From Acanthamoeba lenticulata (lineage: Eukaryota > Discosea > Longamoebia > Acanthamoebidae): a DNA stretch of 14,040 nucleotides. The translations under genes were made by a program, and so were the position numbers. The notes below the pieces were generated by a model. That model was not told the origin of the DNA and searched no databases. It saw nothing but the letters and a program-made list of their open reading frames with translations. The DNA lies in assembly GCA_002179805.1 (NCBI GenBank), contig NAVB01002382.1, positions 1 to 14,040 of the forward strand, in the 5' to 3' direction. Shown in pieces: positions 8,411-14,040 of the stretch. Positions within the stretch are counted from its first letter, which is position 1; each line of letters opens with the position of its first letter.

Positions 8411-11400
8411 ATGGACAATGAAGCAATCGAAGAGCAGCAAAGCGTGCCCACAGGGCCACTCGACGGGGCTTGTGTAGCGCGGGATCTTGTGTTTGGCGAG
8501 CCCTTCTTGCTCCTTCACATTTTCTCTTTCTTGCCCACATGCGACCTGGGCAGGGCCACTCTGGTCTGCCGCCACTTCTATGCTGTAGGTGCTCAAGATG
8601 GCGACCATTTGTGGCGCAATTTGCTTGCGCAAGATCGCAAGCTGGAGGACTGGCGGGACGTTAGAAGCCGGGAGACTGCTCGGGCCTACGTTGTCAACAA
8701 CCACCTATTTGCCAAAGCCTGGCACGATGGAGACCTGCAAGTCGTGACCCTCTCTGGCCACAAGGTTCGCTTCGCCATTAATTCTCGCGTTCCTGCCGCC
8801 CACAAGCGGAATCTTCATCTACACGCGCTCCGATCCGCAGTACTCGTAGAGCTTAGTTGAGTTTACTCACTCCTCGCAGATGTGCAAGCTGGAAAGCTGT
8901 GGACCGTTCCTCATCGGCTTCAAGATGGTCGAGCGCACGTCGCCCGAGATCATCGTCTGGGACTTCTTCCGCGAGCACCCTGAGCCGCTCCCCGCTGGCA
9001 GGCCTGGCGGCAGCCGGCTGCGCTTCGTCTGGTCGCCCGTGCCTTTGCACATCATCCCTTCGCTCAACCCGCCTGTCCACCTTCGTGTCGAGCGGTACGC
9101 CGTCACGCACGCATCACAACAAGACGTTATTATCACTTTTGTGCGAACACGGCTTACCTTCTCGGCCTCGGGTCTGCGGCAGACCATCAGGCAACGACGC
9201 GGACGCGGAGGTCCAGCACCTGGTCCTGGCCACCTTCCACACCAACCTCTACCACTCGCTTCGCAACGACTGGCCCACCGCGCCCATCGCGCTTAGCCGT
9301 AGCAGAGGTATCACTCTTGTCCTCTGCCCCGGCCACCAGCACAGATGCCTGACGCCGTCCCCTCGCATCGATTTTCTTCTTCTTTACTGCTGCACAGAAG
9401 CCTATCGCGCGCGCGAAGGCTCGGATGACAGCGACCACGAACGGATCGTGGCGCCGCACCCGCTCGAAACCAACAAGGTGGTCCTGAACAACTGCCACTT
9501 CACCGAGTTCCCCTCTGGTACTTATCGATCGTCTGGGCTATACGCGCTTGTGCTTGCCCGTCGTTAGCCTCACATGCAGTCGTTGCTCGCCCTCGTGGCA
9601 CAGAGCTTTTGGACACCCTCCCGCGCGTGAGCCGCTGGACGTCGACGCCCGTCCTGCACCATATTGACTTGAGGTCCTTCCTCCTTTCTCTTTTACTCTT
9701 GTCGTACGCAACTGTCGCATCTCACACACATCATAATTAATGGCGTGATTGTGCAGGTTTAACAAGATTTCTTCGATTCCGGATACGATCTTCATGCGGC
9801 TGTCCAACATCCGCGTCCTCATTTTGTCCAACAATGCCTTCACGACCTATCCCAACTCCATCATCCACCTCAAAGACGTACCTCGTCTCACCTTTCCCTA
9901 CTCCTCAGCTTGTATCTCTTTGTGCTTCTCTGGTGCCGACCGCGCGCGACTTTGTGGGCACACAGACTCTCGAGTTCCTAGACGTTGGCGACAACGGGAT
10001 TTCTGTCATCCCGTCGAGCATCGCTGCGCTCACTAATCTCACCTTCCTGCGCCTATCAAAGAACCCCATCAACGACTGCCCGTTACCGGATGAGCTCGGT
10101 ATACCACAGCCCATCGCCACCAGGACTTTCTCAGCTACGACCAGGAATTAATTTCTCACGCCCTTCCTCCTCCCCCCCCCACGTGCAGGACTCCTCACGA
10201 AGCTGCAAAACCTGCGAATGTACAAAACGGGCATCAGTCAAGTACCTTCGTGCGTGACACGACTTGTGAACTTAGTACGTCTCGTTGGAATGACGTCGAT
10301 GAAGTGGGTCATGACTCATCGTGCTCTTGTGGTGTCTTCTAGATGGAACTTGATTTTGGCGAGTGCAACCTCCGCGAGCTGCCGGACGGGATCACGCGCC
10401 TGACTCGGCTGCGCATCCTGCGGCTTGATAACAACAAGCTCAACCGCTTGCCAGAGGGCCTCTTTGATGCAGTTGACTTGGTCGAGCTGACCAGCGCCGA
10501 CAACTTGGGCATCAGCACCGCTGGCGTCGAAACCAAGATGGTACCCTGTCTTCCCATTTCACAACCCACGGCGCTCATGCCCATACGTGCGTTTGGTGCG
10601 TGTGTATTTGTGTGCGTAGCTCGAGGCGACGCAGCGGCGCGAGCGGCAGCGGACTGTTGAGGAGGTGCGTGGCACGTTCGACTATGAGGATGAGAGCAAC
10701 TACTACCAGGGCGTGCGCGTCTACGACCTGGTCTCGGGCGCTATTCTGCGCACCTTTGGGCGACGCGGCGACTACCTCTACCACCTCACCCGCCAGCTGT
10801 CCCACTACACTCCACCATCGTCCTCGTCCTTGTCATCGTCATCGTCGTCAGCTCCCGCGCTGCGGCAGCTCAACTTTGCCGGCGGCAGCGGCATCGGCGC
10901 TGGCCGGCCCCGGCCGGCGGCCATCATCGGCACCACGGGCTCGCTCGAGGGCGGCGCTACGTTTTGGGACGTCCTGAAAGGCCGCGCCCTTCACAAGTTC
11001 CCCGCGCCCGCGTACTTGTCGCACTCGTCCTCTTCGTCATTAGGAGCCGGGGCGGGCGATCCCTTTGCCTCAGAGGCCGACGCGGCCGACGCGGTGCTGC
11101 TGAGCGAGGTCGAGCCGCCCCTGCTCTTGTCCCAGCAACAGCCCAAGATCCCACCGCTGATTCTCACCTTCACCATCGACGAACTGCTCATCCTCCACGA
11201 GTACACCTTCTCTCCTCCAGTTATCGAACGATGGGCGCTGGACTTAAACTCACGTCTGTGGCTCTTTGTTGTCCAGCCAATCGTCGTTCTCGGTGTACGA
11301 CCTGTCAACCGGGACCATGCTTCACGACTCTGTGCGTGTGGTTGAGTCCGGAATGGCGGACGCCGAGTCGGTGCCGAGTCCAGATGGGGTCCAGGTGATC

Positions 11401-13940
11401 AAGCACATGGGCCCACTTGACGGCCTCATCTTTGTCCACCTCAAGAACCCGACGCGCTTCCTCTTGTACGACCCGCGTACGGCCAAGCTCGCCGTGCGTC
11501 TGAGCGCGGACTGCCCCGCGCGGTACTGGATCCCCATCAAGAACAAGCGAGGTTCGTCATCACCCGTGTTTCACAAGAAGCGGACGCTCACCTTTGCGAT
11601 GGCGTGCAACAGTGCCCAAGGGCTGCGTGGTGGTGCGATCGCGGTCGGCCGTCGAGATGTGGGACCTGTTTGACGCCGAGGCCGGAGGGCGCAAGCTGCT
11701 CGCCTACGAGGGCCACCGCGACACCGTCTTTACGCTCGTTCAGTCCGGCGACCTCGTACGATGCCTCCTCCCCTCTCTGCCTGAGGGTTGTGCGGCCACT
11801 CTTTTGACACGTATGGCCATGTGCGTCGCGCCTGGCAAACACTGCAACAGCTCTTCTCAGGCGGCTCGGACGGCGTGCGGGTGTGGGATCTTCACACGGG
11901 TCAGTGCCTGCGCTCTCTCCTTGAGCTCATCCCTCATCACGTGCGTACTTCATATCTTAGTATTTTGAATTATTCTGATAATAACAATTTCTTTTTGTTT
12001 TTTGTTGTCATTTTTTTTTTCAGGTGGTGGACATGTGCGTGATGAACCACACGCTGTTCGTGGTGGACTCGACGGGCTACCTTCGTGCCTACGTGCCCTC
12101 TCACCTCATGTGGTCCGGCGTGCGCCGGGACGATGGCGAGGAGAACGGCCTCGTGCCCGCCGCCACCACTACCGACGAGGAGGACGAAGCGGCGGAAGCA
12201 GCGGCGATGCTGCGGGAGTGCGTGTGGGATCGCCACCAGCGAGAGGACCCGCACAAATCGTCTCCGTCCAAGAGCTCGCTGGGCGCCCGCCTCGGCGTGC
12301 GTCGATCCCCTTGCCTTCTCCGCCTCCCTCCGAACTTTACGCTCACCACCGGTGGGGGGTCATGGGCGGCACGCCAGGTCTCGGCGTCAGCCGAGGACAC
12401 GATGATCACGTCGCGGATGGAAATCACCTGCGCCACGTGCGGACCCTTCCTTGACGAAGCTCGCAAGCATGTCCTTCCAGGGTGCGGTCTCGTCGGTTCC
12501 TTCACTAGAACGGATACATAACATCATTTTCATTTTCTTGCTGATAACCCTTGTGGGGAGCACAGAAACGTGCCGACGCTTAGCCTGTTCGGGACCGCGG
12601 GGAGCGAAGTGTGCACGTGGTGTGCCGCACACTGCCACAGGTGAGGCCAGACATTCAAACTCGCCGCTTGGCGAAGTTGTTCATCACTGACAAGCCATGT
12701 GTGTGTGTGTGTGTGTACGTGGGCAGTGGCCACCCGCTGACCTACGGGCGACACGCGATGGCGGGCGCCGCCCTCTTCACGTTCCTCTCGGCCGCTGCCG
12801 TGTCGGCCCGACACTGCACCTGCGGCGTGTGCGGCCATCCGTGCCGGTACGTGCTTTCCCACGCATTGTGTTGGCGAGAGATGAAATGGCCAACATAACA
12901 TCTCCGGCGCAGGGCCTTCACGCAGGCGCCTCTCCTCTCCATCGACTCGGACACCTGCTCTTTCGAAGTGGTTCGCTCACCCCGAAATGCAACAATTAAA
13001 TAAATCATCAATTAAATAAATGATAAAAAATTTAATTTTTGAAATAACATGTCATCAGGTGGGAGTTGAACAGAGCGCGTGGCAGCGGCACGTATACTGC
13101 CAAACGTGCGGCAATTTTGACGCAAACAACGATGCCATCTGCATGGCCTGCGCCCGGCGCTGCCACTCTGGGCACGTCCTCCGACCGGCCGAGCCCGACA
13201 ACGTCACCTGCCAGTGCGGCGTGAAGCACCACAAGTGTCGGTACCGACCTGCTCTCTTCTCCGCCCTTCTTCCTCGCCGTTGCCCTCTTCTCTACTCCTT
13301 TAAAGTCTTTTGACGTCACGCGGTGAAACACGACCGCAGGTCGCGGGCCGAGATGGAGCAGCGGCAGACGGCCAAGCGCGCCTTCCGAGACCAGCTACTG
13401 CGCGTGGGCGCGCAGGTGCTCATCCACGGGCGGATGCCGCAGTGGACCCTCCAGGAATTTGGAATGTCGCCTTCGGCAGGTAGCGTGGCGGAGCAGGAGA
13501 CCCAATTGCAAAACAAGGTGGCCCGCGCGTTTGCGCGCTTCTTTGACTCGGGCTCACTAGGTGCGTTGCGCCCTCTTCACCGTCATCATCACCATCATGA
13601 TCACTACTAACCGCCGAATACTGAATAGACCCGGATGTGTTCGATCGGCTGAGCGAACTGGTTGCGGAGGAGAGCCACGGCACCGTTTTGATGCGACGAC
13701 CCTGCGGTACAGGCTCCTCCCTCGTTTTTTTTCTTGGTTTGCTTTTCAATCTTTTTTGACGTTGAACCCCCAACGTGCCGTGGTGTGCCGCGGGCAGAGG
13801 CCGAGCTGGCGGACCTGGCGGGCGGGTTCGGGGAGAACACGTACTACGCGCTCCTGTATTCGCTGTCGGCACGACCCTTCCCACGCGAGGGTCGCGGCTT
13901 CCTCATTATGGCCGACGCCCCACACCTCTACTTCTTCTAA
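8411..13940 (+). CDS. F-box / leucine-rich repeat / WD40-like / UBR zinc-finger protein (putative SCF ubiquitin-ligase receptor)
   Basis: About 22 exons give about 1253 aa: 8411-8764, 8880-9094, 9183-9307, 9398-9517, 9604-9673, 9757-9877, 9966-10098, 10189-10274, 10343-10540, 10620-11200, 11277-11551, 11613-11755, 11851-11940, 12024-12296, 12378-12481, 12566-12640, 12727-12846, 12913-12967, 13059-13240, 13340-13560, 13629-13706, 13798-13940. Every join is GT-AG and in phase. Domains: F-box (about 27-72; FLLLHIFSFL, LVCRHFYAV), which should bind Skp1; about eight LRRs (257-465; e.g. LRILRLDNNKLNRLPEGLF); WD40-like repeats (about 475-860; VRVYDL, FSVYDLSTG, VEMWDLF, LLFSGGSDGVRVWDLHTG) with poly-Ser and acidic inserts; a divergent UBR-like finger (about 946-1030; CATC, CTWCAAHCHSGH, CTCG); and a complete FBXO11/UBR7-like UBR box (about 1043-1107; C-x16-21-YCQTC, ICMACARRCHSGH, CQCG). 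The C-terminal 145 residues are unassigned. Inferred role: substrate receptor of an SCF ubiquitin ligase. Least certain are the exon 1/2 junction and single-gene status. Confidence 0.82.
10813..10855 (+). repeat. Serine-codon repeat within exon 10
   Basis: A run of TCG/TCC/TCA serine codons encodes a Ser-rich stretch of about 12 residues with one Leu, between two WD40-like blocks. A second short Ser run follows at about 11019-11040. These are probably surface loops of the propeller region and are prone to length change by slippage. Confidence 0.75.
12697..12716 (+). repeat. (TG)n microsatellite next to a splice acceptor
   Basis: An uninterrupted TG run of about 19-20 bases sits in the intron between exons 16 and 17 of the F-box/UBR gene. 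It ends ten bases before the acceptor AG (12725-12726), taking the place of the usual polypyrimidine tract. Confidence 0.85.
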
Positions 13941-13982
13941 CCGCCAAACCGGACAACAATAGGAGGCGTGGTACAAATACAA

Positions 13983-13988
13983 AATAAA
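13983..13988 (+). terminator. Poly(A) signal AATAAA of the F-box/UBR gene
   Basis: A perfect AATAAA lies 43 bp after the TAA stop at 13938-13940, in DNA that becomes AT-rich just there, with further AATAAG and AATAAT words at about 14008-14022. Position and context fit the 3' end of the large plus-strand gene. Confidence 0.7.
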
Positions 13989-14040
13989 ATAGATTACTTG
14001 ACAACGTAATAAGAAAATAATAATTCTATCTCATGAATTC

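Noticed and set aside
12697..12999. A frame reading MCVCVCVRGQ through the TG repeat
   Set aside because: It comes from the intronic TG run; the next exon is in phase with the UBR-like finger in a different frame.

Overview
The window looks like nuclear DNA of a free-living amoebozoan, most probably Acanthamoeba (A. castellanii or a close relative). Three observations point there. Coding exons are GC-rich and interrupted by many short GT-AG introns (mostly 61-125 bp), with AT-rich intergenic DNA. A class I myosin carries the Gly/Pro/Ala-rich tail plus SH3 domain known from Acanthamoeba myosins I. Genes are packed at about one per 3 kb. The species call is inference; I could run no search.

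Layout, left to right. (1) 1-65: thirteen copies of ACACG. (2) 71-577 (+): 3' end of a prephenate dehydratase gene (last catalytic motif plus ACT domain); its 5' part lies outside the window. (3) 638-2021 (-): three-exon homeobox gene, convergent with gene 2, only 60 bp between the stop codons. (4) 2022-2466: AT-rich spacer. (5) 2467-6777 (-): eleven-exon amoeboid myosin I heavy chain, about 1176 aa (motor, one IQ motif, TH1, GPA, C-terminal SH3). (6) 6778-7436: spacer with no gene I can support. (7) 7437-8177 (-): four-exon small ankyrin-repeat protein, 152 aa. (8) 8178-8410: short divergent promoter region. (9) 8411-13940 (+): about 22 exons joined in compatible phase, encoding a protein of about 1253 aa with an F-box, about eight leucine-rich repeats, a WD40-like region and two UBR-type zinc-finger regions. 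A poly(A) signal follows at 13983.

The genes do not form an operon-like unit. They belong to separate processes: phenylalanine synthesis, transcription control, actin-membrane motility, protein scaffolding and ubiquitin ligation. The most unusual object is the large F-box/LRR/WD40/UBR protein. It combines an SCF ubiquitin-ligase adaptor motif with two repeat scaffolds and zinc fingers of the N-degron-reader family. F-box plus UBR is known from FBXO11 (UBR6), but this fuller combination with two UBR-like modules is not one I recognise. I reconstructed all splice sites by eye from GT-AG rules, reading-frame phase and protein family continuity.
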